NCBI RefSeq assembly: GCF_022436705.1
Contig: NZ_JAKUHT010000036.1
Span: 1 to 62,564 of the forward strand
DNA from: Nocardioides sp. CFH 31398
GTDB taxonomy: Bacteria; Actinomycetota; Actinomycetes; Propionibacteriales; Nocardioidaceae
Reading direction: 5' to 3'
Length of the DNA stretch: 62,564 nt
Every line of letters starts with the position of its first letter. Positions within the stretch are counted from its first letter, which is position 1. Below the pieces are notes generated by a model that was not told where the DNA came from, made no database searches, and saw only the letters and a program-made list of their open reading frames with translations. Made by a program: the position numbers and the translations under genes. Below, one piece after another: positions 7,856 through 16,489 of the stretch.

Positions 7856-9566
7856 AGGTGCCCGGCGCCTCCGCGACCGGCTCGTGGTCGACGTTGCCGA
7901 GCTTGCGCGGCTTGTTGCGCTCGCCGCCCGACCGGGTGGACAGCCACTCGGACCAGTTCTCCCACCAGCTGCCCTGCACGCGGTTGGCGCTCGCCAGCCA
8001 GTCCTCGGGGGACGCCGGGTTCACCGGGTGTCCGTCCCTCTCCGGGGAGGCACGGAAGTTGGCCTTGGGGTTGCCGGGCGGGTTGACCATGGCTGCGATG
8101 TGCCCACTCGTGGACAGCACGAACCGCACGTCGCCCCCGAAGAGCTGGGTGGCCTGGTAGCAGGACTGCCACTGGCAGAGGTGGTCGGCGATCCCCGCGA
8201 CGACGTAGGAGTCGGTGGTGATCTTCGACAGGTCGACCGGCGAGCCGAGCATCGTCGACGCCTTCGGCTCCACCAGCGCGTTGCGCAGCGCGAGGTCCAT
8301 GAAGTCGCGGTGCATCCCTGCCGACATCCGCACGGGGTCGGCGTTCCAGTAGAGGATGTCGAAGGCCTTCGGCGCGTGGCCCATCAGGTAGTTGTTGACC
8401 CAGTAGTTCCAGATCAGGTCGTTGGGCCGCAGCCAGGCGAACACCTCCGCCAAGGTGCGCCCGTCGAGGTAGCCCTTCTCCTGCGAGGCCCGGGTCGAGG
8501 CCGCGGCCGCCTTGTGCGACATCAGGGCGCTGGTCACGCCGGCCCGGGCCTGGTCGAGCACCGTCACCGCCAGCGTGTACGACGCCACCCGGTCGAGCTC
8601 GCCGACCTCGGCGAGGTGCGCCAGCACCATCGAGGCGATCATGCCGCCGGAGCAGATGCCGAAGACCGAGGTGCTCGACTGCCGCGAGATGGCCTGGACG
8701 GCGTCCATCGCCTCGAGGATCGCCGCGCCGTACGTGTCGAGGTCCCACTCGGCGTGCCGGACGTCGGGGTTGCGCCAGGAGATGCAGAACACCGTCTTGC
8801 CGGAGCGGACCAGGTGCTCGACCAGGGAGCGCTCCGGGGCCAGGTCGATGACGTAGTACTTGTTGATCGTCGGCGGCACGATCAGCATCGGGATCTCGTG
8901 GACCTTGTCGGTCTGCGGGGCGTACTGGATCAGCTCCAGCTGCTCGGTGCGCAGGACGACGGCGCCGGGCGTGACCGCCATGTCGGCGCCCACCTCGAAG
9001 GCGTCGGGCTCGACCATGGACGGCACCCGGGGGGACGTCGCGAAGTCGCGGACGAACCGCCGCGACCCCTCGATCAGGTTGCCGCCACCGGTGTCCAGCG
9101 TCCGCTTGAGGACCTTCGGGTTCGTCAGCGGGTGGTTGCTCGGCGAGGCGGCCTCGACGATGTTGTCGACGATGAAGCGGATCCGGTGGTCGTCGCCCCA
9201 GTCCAGCTCGGCGTCGTCGACCAGCCCGCGGGCCGCCCGCCCGGTGGCCAGGTAGGTCTGCAGGGCCCGCCTGAACAGCGGGTTCTTCGCCCAGGCGTCG
9301 TCACCGAAGCGCCTGTCCTTCTCGTCGGGGGCCAGCTCGGAGCGGCCGAGGCCGACCTTGACCAGCTCCCCGGCGAGGCCGGCGGTGCGGCCCACCACAC
9401 GACGCGGGTGGCGGGCGAGACCCGCGGCGAAGCGGACACCGGACATGCCGGGGACGAAGCGGCGCGGGAGGCTGGAGGAGGCGTCGGCGAGCAGCATGTC
9501 GAGGGGGGTGGCGAGCTCGCCGTTCACCTCGGTCTGCTCGGCGGTGTCCGAGTCGGTCTGGCTCAT
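7839..9566 (-). CDS. phaC: Class II-like polyhydroxyalkanoate synthase
   Basis: 575 residues. It polymerises 3-hydroxyacyl-CoA on the surface of storage granules. The lipase-like box is GICSGGM, with Cys as nucleophile as in all PHA synthases; the catalytic Asp is in VVAGIADHLCQW and the His in STSGHIAAMVNPPGNPK. The N-terminal domain contains the typical NPKVLKRTLDTGGGN and PPTINKYYVIDL segments. Start ATG 9566 (MSQTDSD) was chosen over an upstream in-frame ATG because the extra 13 residues look like untranslated leader. First gene of the phaC-phaZ-acyl-CoA dehydrogenase operon and divergent from ccrA; no phasin or phaE subunit gene is adjacent, consistent with class II. Confidence 0.93.
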   Translation of the reverse strand: MSQTDSDTAEQTEVNGELATPLDMLLADASSSLPRRFVPGMSGVRFAAGLARHPRRVVGRTAGLAGELVKVGLGRSELAPDEKDRRFGDDAWAKNPLFRRALQTYLATGRAARGLVDDAELDWGDDHRIRFIVDNIVEAASPSNHPLTNPKVLKRTLDTGGGNLIEGSRRFVRDFATSPRVPSMVEPDAFEVGADMAVTPGAVVLRTEQLELIQYAPQTDKVHEIPMLIVPPTINKYYVIDLAPERSLVEHLVRSGKTVFCISWRNPDVRHAEWDLDTYGAAILEAMDAVQAISRQSSTSVFGICSGGMIASMVLAHLAEVGELDRVASYTLAVTVLDQARAGVTSALMSHKAAAASTRASQEKGYLDGRTLAEVFAWLRPNDLIWNYWVNNYLMGHAPKAFDILYWNADPVRMSAGMHRDFMDLALRNALVEPKASTMLGSPVDLSKITTDSYVVAGIADHLCQWQSCYQATQLFGGDVRFVLSTSGHIAAMVNPPGNPKANFRASPERDGHPVNPASPEDWLASANRVQGSWWENWSEWLSTRSGGERNKPRKLGNVDHEPVAEAPGTYVHDR

Positions 9567-9588
9567 GTGCTGACAGTAGGCGAGATCC

Positions 9589-9604
9589 TGTGACTGGGAA
9601 CACA
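9589..9604. promoter_or_regulatory. CRP/GlxR-like palindrome between phaC and ccrA
   Basis: TGTGACTGGGAACACA fits TGTGA-N6-TCACA at 9 of 10 positions and sits 23 bp upstream of the phaC start in the 220-bp gap shared with divergent ccrA. It overlaps a wider inverted repeat, CCTGTG (9587-9592) and CACAGG (9605-9610). A second weak dyad, TTACTCATGGGTA, lies at 9710-9722 closer to ccrA and could be a TetR-type operator. None is tested. Confidence 0.35.
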
Positions 9605-9786
9605 CACAGGTGCCCGGATGGACAGGTGGGCCCGCCGCGGCGCCCGTCCGGGCGGCGGGGGCACGGCGCCGGGGACCGTGACGTACGACACGGAGTCCCC
9701 CGCTCGAGGTTACTCATGGGTACGTTGCCTGCCACCCGGACCGAGAGAGCCCCGCGACCCTGTCGCGCACCAGGTAGGAGACCCCC

Positions 9787-11127
9787 GTGCAGCACATCCT
9801 CGACGCCATCCAGGCCGGCGACACGTCGTCGGAGGACTTCGCCGCCCTCCCCCTCCCGGAGGCCTACCGCGCCGCCTTCGTCGCCAAGGAGGACGTCGGC
9901 ATGTTCGAGGGCCTCGCCGCGAAGGAGAAGGACCCGCGCAAGTCCCTCCACGTCGACGAGGTGGCGATGCCCGAGCTGGGCCCGGGTGAGGCCCTCGTGG
10001 CGGTCATGGCCAGCGCCATCAACTACAACACCGTCTGGACCTCGATCTTCGAGCCCGTCTCCACCTTCGGCTTCCTCGAGCGCTACGGACGCCTGTCGCC
10101 GCTGGCCAAGCGCCACGACCTGCCGTACCACGTCGTCGGCTCCGACCTCGCCGGCGTCGTCCTACGCACCGGCCCCGGCGTCCACACCTGGAAGCCCGGG
10201 CAGGAGGTCGTGGCCCACTGCCTCTCCGTCGAGCTCGAGGGCCCCGACGGCCACAACGACACGATGCTCGACCCCGAGCAGCGCATCTGGGGCTTCGAGA
10301 CGAACTTCGGCGGCCTCGCGGACGTCGCGCTGGTGAAGGCCAACCAGCTCATGCCGAAGCCCGAGCACCTGACGTGGGAGGAGGCCGCCTCCCCCGGCCT
10401 CGTCAACTGCACGGCGTACCGCCAGCTGGTCTCGCGCAACGGCGGGCAGATGAAGCAGGGCGACAACGTGCTCATCTGGGGTGCCTCCGGCGGGCTGGGC
10501 GGCTTCGCGACGCAGTACGCCCTCAACGGCGGCGCGACCCCGATCTGCGTCGTCTCCAGCGAGGAGAAGGCCGACATCGCCCGCTCCATGGGCGCCGAGC
10601 TGATCATCAACCGCTCGGCGGAGGACTACCGGTTCTGGAACGACGAGGGCACCGAGCAGGACCCCCGCGAGTGGCGCCGCTTCGGCAAGCGGATCCGTGA
10701 GCTCACCGGCGGTGAGGACATCGACATCGTCTTCGAGCACCCGGGTCGCGAGACCTTCGGTGCGTCGGTGTTCGTCACCCGCAAGGGCGGCACCATCACC
10801 ACCTGCGCGTCGACCAGCGGCTACATGCACGAGTACGACAACCGCTACCTGTGGATGAACCTGAAGCGGATCATCTCCTCGCACTTCGCGAACTACCGCG
10901 AGTCGTGGGAGGCCAACCGCCTGATCGCCAAGGGCAAGATCCACCCGACCCTGTCGCGGACCTACTCCCTCGACGAGGTCGGCCAGGCCACGCTCGACGT
11001 CCACCACAACAAGCACCAGGGCAAGGTCGGGGTGCTCTGCCTCGCCCCCGAGGAGGGCCTCGGCGTCCACGACCACGAGCTGCGGGCGACCCACCTGGAC
11101 GCCATCAACCGGTTCCGCGGGGTCTGA
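9787..11127 (+). CDS. ccrA: Crotonyl-CoA carboxylase/reductase
   Basis: 446 residues of the MDR superfamily. It reductively carboxylates crotonyl-CoA with NADPH and CO2 to ethylmalonyl-CoA, the signature step of the ethylmalonyl-CoA pathway. The four CO2-pocket residues known from Kitasatospora Ccr are present at matching positions: N81 (INYNT), F170-E171 (WGFETNFGG) and H366 (SSHFAN). The NADPH-binding Rossmann turn is WGASGGLGGF. GTG 9787 is preceded by GGTAGGAG. It stands alone on the plus strand, divergent from phaC and followed by a strong hairpin; other steps of the pathway are at 3586-5351, 18064-19881 and 26849-28894. Confidence 0.97.
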   Translation: MQHILDAIQAGDTSSEDFAALPLPEAYRAAFVAKEDVGMFEGLAAKEKDPRKSLHVDEVAMPELGPGEALVAVMASAINYNTVWTSIFEPVSTFGFLERYGRLSPLAKRHDLPYHVVGSDLAGVVLRTGPGVHTWKPGQEVVAHCLSVELEGPDGHNDTMLDPEQRIWGFETNFGGLADVALVKANQLMPKPEHLTWEEAASPGLVNCTAYRQLVSRNGGQMKQGDNVLIWGASGGLGGFATQYALNGGATPICVVSSEEKADIARSMGAELIINRSAEDYRFWNDEGTEQDPREWRRFGKRIRELTGGEDIDIVFEHPGRETFGASVFVTRKGGTITTCASTSGYMHEYDNRYLWMNLKRIISSHFANYRESWEANRLIAKGKIHPTLSRTYSLDEVGQATLDVHHNKHQGKVGVLCLAPEEGLGVHDHELRATHLDAINRFRGV

Positions 11128-11159
11128 GCGGACCCTGACGGCACCCGTCGGACACCTCG

Positions 11160-11206
11160 ACGAGATCCCGCGTCACCGGCTTCGCCGCCGGGGCGCGGGA
11201 TCTCGT
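11160..11206 (+). terminator. Strong hairpin terminator after ccrA
   Basis: A perfect 13-bp stem, ACGAGATCCCGCG (11160-11172) with its complement at 11194-11206, encloses a 21-nt loop that itself holds a CCGGC/GCCGG stem. It begins 33 bp after the ccrA stop. There is no U-run, as is common for actinobacterial terminators. Confidence 0.6.
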
Positions 11207-11310
11207 GCGACAGGGCGTGCGCCACACCGGACCGGGGTGGGTTCTCGCGGCCCGATCGGACAGACTGGGTGCTTGTCCACGACGACCTCGCGACCCCGGA
11301 AGGTGCCTGC

Positions 11311-12654
11311 ATGAGCGACCGCGGCCTGTCCATCTTCGACGACGACGCGGACGCGCCGTCCTCCAGCGAGGGCGCCACCACCAACCAGGACGACCGCGCC
11401 ACCCAGGCCCTGCCGGCGGTGACGGCGGACCAGGGCCCGAGCACGACGCCGGTACCCACCCAGGGGACCCAGCAGGCGCCGGCGGGCGCCCCGGCCGCAC
11501 GCCCGCAGGCGCCCGCGTCGCGCCCCGCGCCCACCCGTCCGGCAGCCCGCCCGGCCCCGAGCCTGCCGCCCAGCTTCCCCCGTGTGCGCCGCAACGGCTA
11601 CGACGCCGACGCGGTCGACGCGAAGGTCCGCGAGCTGGCCGGGGAGCGGGCGGCCCTGGCCACCGACCTCGCCGAGGCCGAGCGTCGCCACGGCGAGCTG
11701 GAGGCCCGCATCGCGCAGCTCGAGGCCGAGCTCGCGGAGAACCGGAACCCCTCGTACGCCGGGCTCGGCGGCCGAGCCTCCGCGATGCTCCGCCTCGCGG
11801 AGGAGGAGGCCGCCGACGTGCGGCGCGCCGCCGAGCGGGAGGCCTCGGAGATCCGCGAGCAGGCGGAGCGGGACGCGAAGGCGATCCGCGCCGAGGCCAG
11901 CCGCGACGCCGAGGACATGCGCCTGGTGCAGCTGAAGGACCTCGACGAGACCCGCAACCGGGTCCTCGCCGACGCCGAGACCGAGCGGGCCCTGGCCCGC
12001 TCCGAGGGCGACGACCTCCGCGCGTCGGCCCAGCGCGAGGCCGACCAGCTGCGGCTCGCCGCCGAGCAGGAGGCCAACGAGGTCCGGACCTCCGCGACCC
12101 GTGAGGCCGAGAAGGTCCGCGCCGCGGCCGACCGCGAGGCCCAGGAGGCCCGCCGCGCCCTCGCCGTCGAGAAGGAGCGGCTGGCCCGCGAGGCCTCCGA
12201 CCACCACGAGTCGGCCACCGCGGAGACCAAGCGCCTGGTCACCGAGGCCGAGGAGCGCGCGACCGCCGCCGAGGCCCGCGCCCGCGACGCGATCGCCCAG
12301 GCCACCGCGCACCGTCAGCAGGCCCAGTCGGAGTCGGAGGCCATCCTGTCGCGGGCCCGCCGCGAGGCGGAGCAGGTCGTGGCGTCGGCCCGCACCCAGG
12401 CCGAGTCGATCACCGACAACCGCACCAAGGAGGCCGAGCGCGAGCTGGCCGCCCTCCGGTCGCAGGTCGAGCGGATGACGAAGCGCCGCGAGGCGATCGC
12501 CGTCCAGCTGGGCGCCCTGCGCGACGTGGTCGCGGGCTTCGGCGACGACGAGGCCGATCAGGCCGACCAGGACGTGCCCGGTGCGCCGGGCGACCCGGAG
12601 GCGACGCAGGCCAGCCCGGCCGCGGCGCCGTCGAAGGGCCCGCGCAAGAAGTAG
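11311..12654 (+). CDS. FilP/DivIVA-like coiled-coil protein
   Basis: 447 residues. Residues 1-90 are disordered (acidic, then Ala/Pro/Gln-rich). At about 92-112 FPRVRRNGYDADAVDAKV resembles the DivIVA N-terminal membrane/polar targeting motif. From about residue 100 to 400 there is a nearly unbroken Ala/Glu/Arg coiled coil in heptads (repeated REAEQVR, READQLR, REASEIR-like segments), then an acidic tail ending GPRKK. In Streptomyces the filament proteins FilP and Scy are encoded beside the methylmalonyl-CoA epimerase gene, so the locus fits. The likely role is a cytoskeletal scaffold for polar growth or division. ATG 11311 is chosen with GGAAGG upstream; an earlier in-frame TTG exists. Confidence 0.82.
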   Translation: MSDRGLSIFDDDADAPSSSEGATTNQDDRATQALPAVTADQGPSTTPVPTQGTQQAPAGAPAARPQAPASRPAPTRPAARPAPSLPPSFPRVRRNGYDADAVDAKVRELAGERAALATDLAEAERRHGELEARIAQLEAELAENRNPSYAGLGGRASAMLRLAEEEAADVRRAAEREASEIREQAERDAKAIRAEASRDAEDMRLVQLKDLDETRNRVLADAETERALARSEGDDLRASAQREADQLRLAAEQEANEVRTSATREAEKVRAAADREAQEARRALAVEKERLAREASDHHESATAETKRLVTEAEERATAAEARARDAIAQATAHRQQAQSESEAILSRARREAEQVVASARTQAESITDNRTKEAERELAALRSQVERMTKRREAIAVQLGALRDVVAGFGDDEADQADQDVPGAPGDPEATQASPAAAPSKGPRKK

Positions 12655-12662
12655 CGCGGGCC

Positions 12663-12677
12663 GGGGCGCCGGGCCCC
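12663..12677. terminator. Possible bidirectional terminator between convergent genes
   Basis: GGGGC-GCCGG-GCCCC forms a small stem-loop in the 27-bp gap between the coiled-coil gene and kup, which converge. It is short, so only suggestive. Confidence 0.35.
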
Positions 12678-12681
12678 CTCG

Positions 12682-14607
12682 CTACAGCTCGATGCGGCGC
12701 CCGAGCACGACGGTGCGGTCGTCGGGCAGGTCGAGCAGCAGGGTCGGGTCGGGCGTGAGCCTGCTCAGCACGAGGTAGCCCCGCTGCTGCCAGCGCGGCA
12801 GGCCGCGGCCGGGCCCGGGGACCGGCATGGACAGGTAGTACGTCGCGCCGTCGAGGTCGAAGTCGTCCAGCTGCTCGTCGTGCCCGCTGCCGCCGCTCGA
12901 CACGCGGGCCAGGGCCCGGCGGGGGCGGGCGAGGTCGGCGTACCCCACGCGGAGGTGGACGACGGCCACCCGCGCGCCGGGGAGGTCGAGCACGCGCAGC
13001 ACGCCGCCGCGACGCTCGGCGGGCACGCGCGGGACGTCCTCGGTGGTCAGCGTGAGCAGGACGACCCGGTGGTGGACCGCGCCGTCCCGCTCCGCGGAGA
13101 GCGACAGGGCCAGCGGGACCCGGTCGGCGCCGCGGGTGAGGTAGACCGCCGTCCCGCTGAGCACCTGCGGCGGGGCGTCGCGCAGGCCGGCCACCCAGGC
13201 GTCGACGCTGGGCTCGAGCGCGGCCACCTCGGCGGCGGTGCGCCGGGTGCCCGCCCGCCACGACGCCATGAGCAGCGACAGCACGAGCGCCAGCCCGACC
13301 GGCAGCCAGCCGCCGTCGGCGACCTTCGGGAAGGTCGCGACGACGAAGGTGAGGGCGACCAGCCAGGACGCACCGCCCACGAGCCAGCGCACGACACGCC
13401 CGCCGAGCGCGCCGGACTCCGTGCTCAGCAGCACGAGGAAGAGGGTGGCGGTGATGACGATGGTCACGGTCACCGCGACGCCGTACGCCGCCGCGAGCCG
13501 CTCGGAGGAGCCGAAGGCCACGGCGATGACGACCACCCCGACGCCGAGGACGAGGTTGACCGACGGCGCGTAGATGCGCCGCGGCTCGTCGGGCGAGGGA
13601 CGGCGCACGCGCACCGGCGGGAGCAGGCCGAGACGACCCGCCTGGTGGACCACGGAGTAGGCGCCGGTGATGACGGCCTGCGAGGCGATCATCGTCGCCA
13701 TGGTGGCGAGCACGACGAGCGGCAGCAGGGCCCACGACGGCGCCAGCCCGAAGAACACGTGGGACACCTCGTCGGGCGGGGTGCCGATGACCCGCGCGCC
13801 CTGCCCGAGGTAGCTGAGGACCAGGGCGGGCAGGACGACGAGCCACCACGCGCGGCTGACGGCGGAGCGGCCGAAGTGGCCGAGGTCGGCGTACAGCGCC
13901 TCGGCGCCGGTGACCGCGAGGACGACCGACCCGAGCGACAGGAACGCGACCGTCGGGTCCTGGGTGAGGTAGTGGACGGCCCAGGTGGGCGACAGCGCCT
14001 GCAGGACGTCCGGCCGCTGCACGACCGCGGCCCCGCCGGTGACGGCCAGGACGGCGAACCACAGCACCATGACCGGCCCGAACAGGGCCCCGATGCGCCC
14101 GGTGCCGAAGCGCTGCACGGCGAACAGGGCGACGAGGACCACCACCGCGATCGGCACGACGTACGGCGCGAGCGCAGGGTCGGCCGTCTCGACGCCCTCG
14201 ACGGCGGACAGCACCGAGATCGCGGGGGTGATCATGCTGTCGCCGAGGAACGCGGCGGCGCCGACGACCGCGAGCACGGTCACCGCGGTGACGGCCCGGC
14301 GGGACCGCAGCCGGCCGCGCAGGAGCCCGAACAGGGCCAGCAGTCCGCCCTCGCCCTCGTTGTCGCGGCTCAGCAGCAGGCCCACGTACAGCACCGAGAC
14401 GACGAGCACCAGCGTCCAGACCAGCGTCGAGACCACGCCGTACACGGTCTCGGCGGGCAGCGGCCCGGACGACTGCGCGCCCAGCACGGTGCTCATCGTG
14501 TAGAGCGTGCTGGTGCCGATGTCGCCGAAGACGACCCCGAGGGCACCCACCACGAGCGCCGCGCTCGCCGCCGAGCCCGACCGCCCGGCCGTGCCGTCCT
14601 CCGCCAC
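12682..14607 (-). CDS. kup: KUP/HAK/KT-family potassium uptake protein
   Basis: 641 residues, usual Kup length. It is a proton-coupled K+ importer in the cytoplasmic membrane. The first helix carries the family signature GALGVVFGDIGTSTLYT; about twelve transmembrane helices follow up to residue 430, including SRDNEGEGGLLALF and FLGDSMITPAISVLSA, which are highly conserved in Kup. The C-terminal 200 residues are the soluble domain, ending in YYLSMPVPG and a short basic/acidic tail. GTG start at 14607. Monocistronic; it converges with the coiled-coil gene and is separated by 86 bp from the methyltransferase gene upstream. Confidence 0.95.
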   Translation of the reverse strand: MAEDGTAGRSGSAASAALVVGALGVVFGDIGTSTLYTMSTVLGAQSSGPLPAETVYGVVSTLVWTLVLVVSVLYVGLLLSRDNEGEGGLLALFGLLRGRLRSRRAVTAVTVLAVVGAAAFLGDSMITPAISVLSAVEGVETADPALAPYVVPIAVVVLVALFAVQRFGTGRIGALFGPVMVLWFAVLAVTGGAAVVQRPDVLQALSPTWAVHYLTQDPTVAFLSLGSVVLAVTGAEALYADLGHFGRSAVSRAWWLVVLPALVLSYLGQGARVIGTPPDEVSHVFFGLAPSWALLPLVVLATMATMIASQAVITGAYSVVHQAGRLGLLPPVRVRRPSPDEPRRIYAPSVNLVLGVGVVVIAVAFGSSERLAAAYGVAVTVTIVITATLFLVLLSTESGALGGRVVRWLVGGASWLVALTFVVATFPKVADGGWLPVGLALVLSLLMASWRAGTRRTAAEVAALEPSVDAWVAGLRDAPPQVLSGTAVYLTRGADRVPLALSLSAERDGAVHHRVVLLTLTTEDVPRVPAERRGGVLRVLDLPGARVAVVHLRVGYADLARPRRALARVSSGGSGHDEQLDDFDLDGATYYLSMPVPGPGRGLPRWQQRGYLVLSRLTPDPTLLLDLPDDRTVVLGRRIEL

Positions 14608-14693
14608 CGACCGCTCCTCGCCCGACGCGCCCCGGGCGCGACCCGACCGTCGCGCGCCCGGCGGATGCTAGCCCGCGATCCTGGGTGCGGCTC

Positions 14694-15464
14694 TCAGGAC
14701 GCGGGAACCGCCGGGGCCCTGGCCTCGAGCTCGAGGCGGACGTAGTCCACGACGGGCTCGGGCATGGCCCGGGCCACCGTGTCGACGAACGCGTCGAACC
14801 GGTCCCCCAGGCCCGCGGCGTACCCGCCGAGCACGACGGTGGCCAGGTAGCGCCGCAGCAGGCCGGGCTCGTCGAGCCGCACCGGGTGGGGTCGCAGGCG
14901 GACGTCGTCCACGAGCAGCCCGGCGGCCTCGAGGTCGGCGCGGGTCCGCCCGGCGTCGGCGAAGCACCACTCCCCCGGGTCCGCGCCCAGGTCGAAGGCC
15001 TCGCGGCCCGCGGCGAGCGCGGTGTCCATGGCCGCCAGGTTGCCGGCGCCGCCGCACTCGGCCACGAGCCGCCCGGACGGGCGCAGGACCGTGGCGAGGT
15101 GGGCGAAGAGGGCACGGTGGTCGCCCACCCAGTGGAAGGCCGCCACGCTCATGACGGCGTCGACGGTCCCGACCTGCGGCGGCAGCGGTCGGGTGAGGTC
15201 GGCGTGCACGTACGTCGCCCCGTCGCCGAGCCGCTCGCGGGCCCGCTCGAGCATCTGCACGGAGCCGTCGAGCAGCACGAGCTCGGCGCCCGGACGCCGC
15301 TGCGTCAGCGCGGCGGCGTCGCGCCCCGTGCCGCACCCGGCGTCGAGGACCCGACTGCCGGTGCCGTCGCCGGGCAGGTCCAGGCGGTCGAGCACCCCGG
15401 CGCCCCACTGCTCGTGGGGCAGGGGCAGGGCGTCGTACGTCGAGGCGTCCCACTCGCGGGTCAT
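14694..15464 (-). CDS. Class I SAM-dependent methyltransferase (Tam-like)
   Basis: 256 residues. SAM-binding motif I is VLDAGCGTGRDAAAL (about 39-53), motif II acidic residue LVLLDGS, and the post-II HADLTRPL and VMSVAAFHW segments follow. The HW and the C-terminal helices resemble trans-aconitate 2-methyltransferase and related small-molecule methyltransferases; the substrate is unknown. Its ATG overlaps the stop of the EamA-transporter gene in an ATGA junction, so it is translated with that gene; a transporter plus methyltransferase pair could mean modification and export of a metabolite, but this is inference. Confidence 0.85.
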   Translation of the reverse strand: MTREWDASTYDALPLPHEQWGAGVLDRLDLPGDGTGSRVLDAGCGTGRDAAALTQRRPGAELVLLDGSVQMLERARERLGDGATYVHADLTRPLPPQVGTVDAVMSVAAFHWVGDHRALFAHLATVLRPSGRLVAECGGAGNLAAMDTALAAGREAFDLGADPGEWCFADAGRTRADLEAAGLLVDDVRLRPHPVRLDEPGLLRRYLATVVLGGYAAGLGDRFDAFVDTVARAMPEPVVDYVRLELEARAPAVPAS

Positions 15465-16450
15465 CGACGGGCATCCTCCACCACCGGCGGGCCGGGCGGC
15501 ACCTCCGCGAGCGGCTGCGCGGCGGCCGGCTCCCCCGCCCGGACGAGCAGGACGCCCACCAGCACGAGGACCCCGCCGAGGAGCTGCAGCGGGCCCGGGA
15601 GCTCGGCGAGGAGGAGGACGGAGAAGACGAGCGCGGCGACGACCTCCGAGAGCCCCACGAACGAGGCCAGCCGCGAGCCCAGGCGCCGCCCGGCGGCGAC
15701 ACCGGTGGCGTAGGCGAGGGCCGCGCAGACGACGCCGAGGCCCAGGGCGGCGACCCACCAGGGCAGGGAGGACCCGGCGTAGGACGCGGGGGCGGTGGAG
15801 GCCGTCATCGGCACGAGGCCGACCAGGCCGGCGAGGCCGAGCACGGTGGTGCCGACCACGAGGCCGCCCTCCGCCAGCACGATCGGTGGCAGGCCGTTCT
15901 CGACGTCGGCGGAGACGACGAAGTAGACCGCCAGGCCGAGCATCGCGGCGAGCGCCCACAGCACGCCGACGGGGTCGAGGGAGGCCCCCGAGAGCACGTC
16001 GAGGACGAGCACGAGCCCGGCGGCCGCCACCACGGCGCCCAGCAGGGTCAGCCGGCCGGGACGCTGGGCGTGACGCAGCCACATCCACAGCACCACCGCG
16101 ACCGGCGCGGTGTACTCGATGAGCAGGGCGACGCCGACGTCGAGGTAGGTGACGGCGTAGAAGAAGGCCAGCTGGATGCCCGCGACCGCAGCCAGGCCGT
16201 ACAGGGTGACGAGGCGGGCGTTGGCGGCCAGCAGCCCCCAGCGCCCCCGGAGCACGACGGCCGTCGGGACGGCGAGCACCACCGCGGCGATGCCGACCCT
16301 GACGAGCACGGCGGCCCCCGCGCTCCAGCCCTCGTCGAGCAGCCCGCGCGCGAGGGGCCCGGCGAGGCCGAAGGCGGTCGCCGACACGAGCGCGAAGGCG
16401 AGGCCGGTCGCGACGGTCCCGGTACGCGCGTCAGGAGTCATCGTGCCCAT
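15461..16450 (-). CDS. EamA/DMT-family transporter (RhaT/YdcZ-like exporter)
   Basis: 329 residues with ten hydrophobic helices in two EamA repeats (about 12-145 and 160-290), the architecture of drug/metabolite exporters. No substrate can be inferred. ATG 16450 has AGGA six bases upstream; an in-frame ATG at 16441 is the alternative. The C-terminus is a Pro/Glu-rich cytoplasmic tail. It is translationally coupled to the methyltransferase downstream, and only 39 bp separate its start from the divergent CGNR-type regulator gene, which probably controls it. Confidence 0.88.
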   Translation of the reverse strand: MGTMTPDARTGTVATGLAFALVSATAFGLAGPLARGLLDEGWSAGAAVLVRVGIAAVVLAVPTAVVLRGRWGLLAANARLVTLYGLAAVAGIQLAFFYAVTYLDVGVALLIEYTAPVAVVLWMWLRHAQRPGRLTLLGAVVAAAGLVLVLDVLSGASLDPVGVLWALAAMLGLAVYFVVSADVENGLPPIVLAEGGLVVGTTVLGLAGLVGLVPMTASTAPASYAGSSLPWWVAALGLGVVCAALAYATGVAAGRRLGSRLASFVGLSEVVAALVFSVLLLAELPGPLQLLGGVLVLVGVLLVRAGEPAAAQPLAEVPPGPPVVEDARR

Positions 16451-16489
16451 GGGTCCTGACCCTAGGAGCGGATGGCGTAAGGTGTCAAC

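Noticed and set aside
12410..15115. A long open frame (about 900 codons) on the minus strand across the coiled-coil, kup and methyltransferase genes
   Set aside because: Arg/Pro/Ala-rich translation typical of the third frame of high-GC genes; it overlaps clear coding regions and has no domain.
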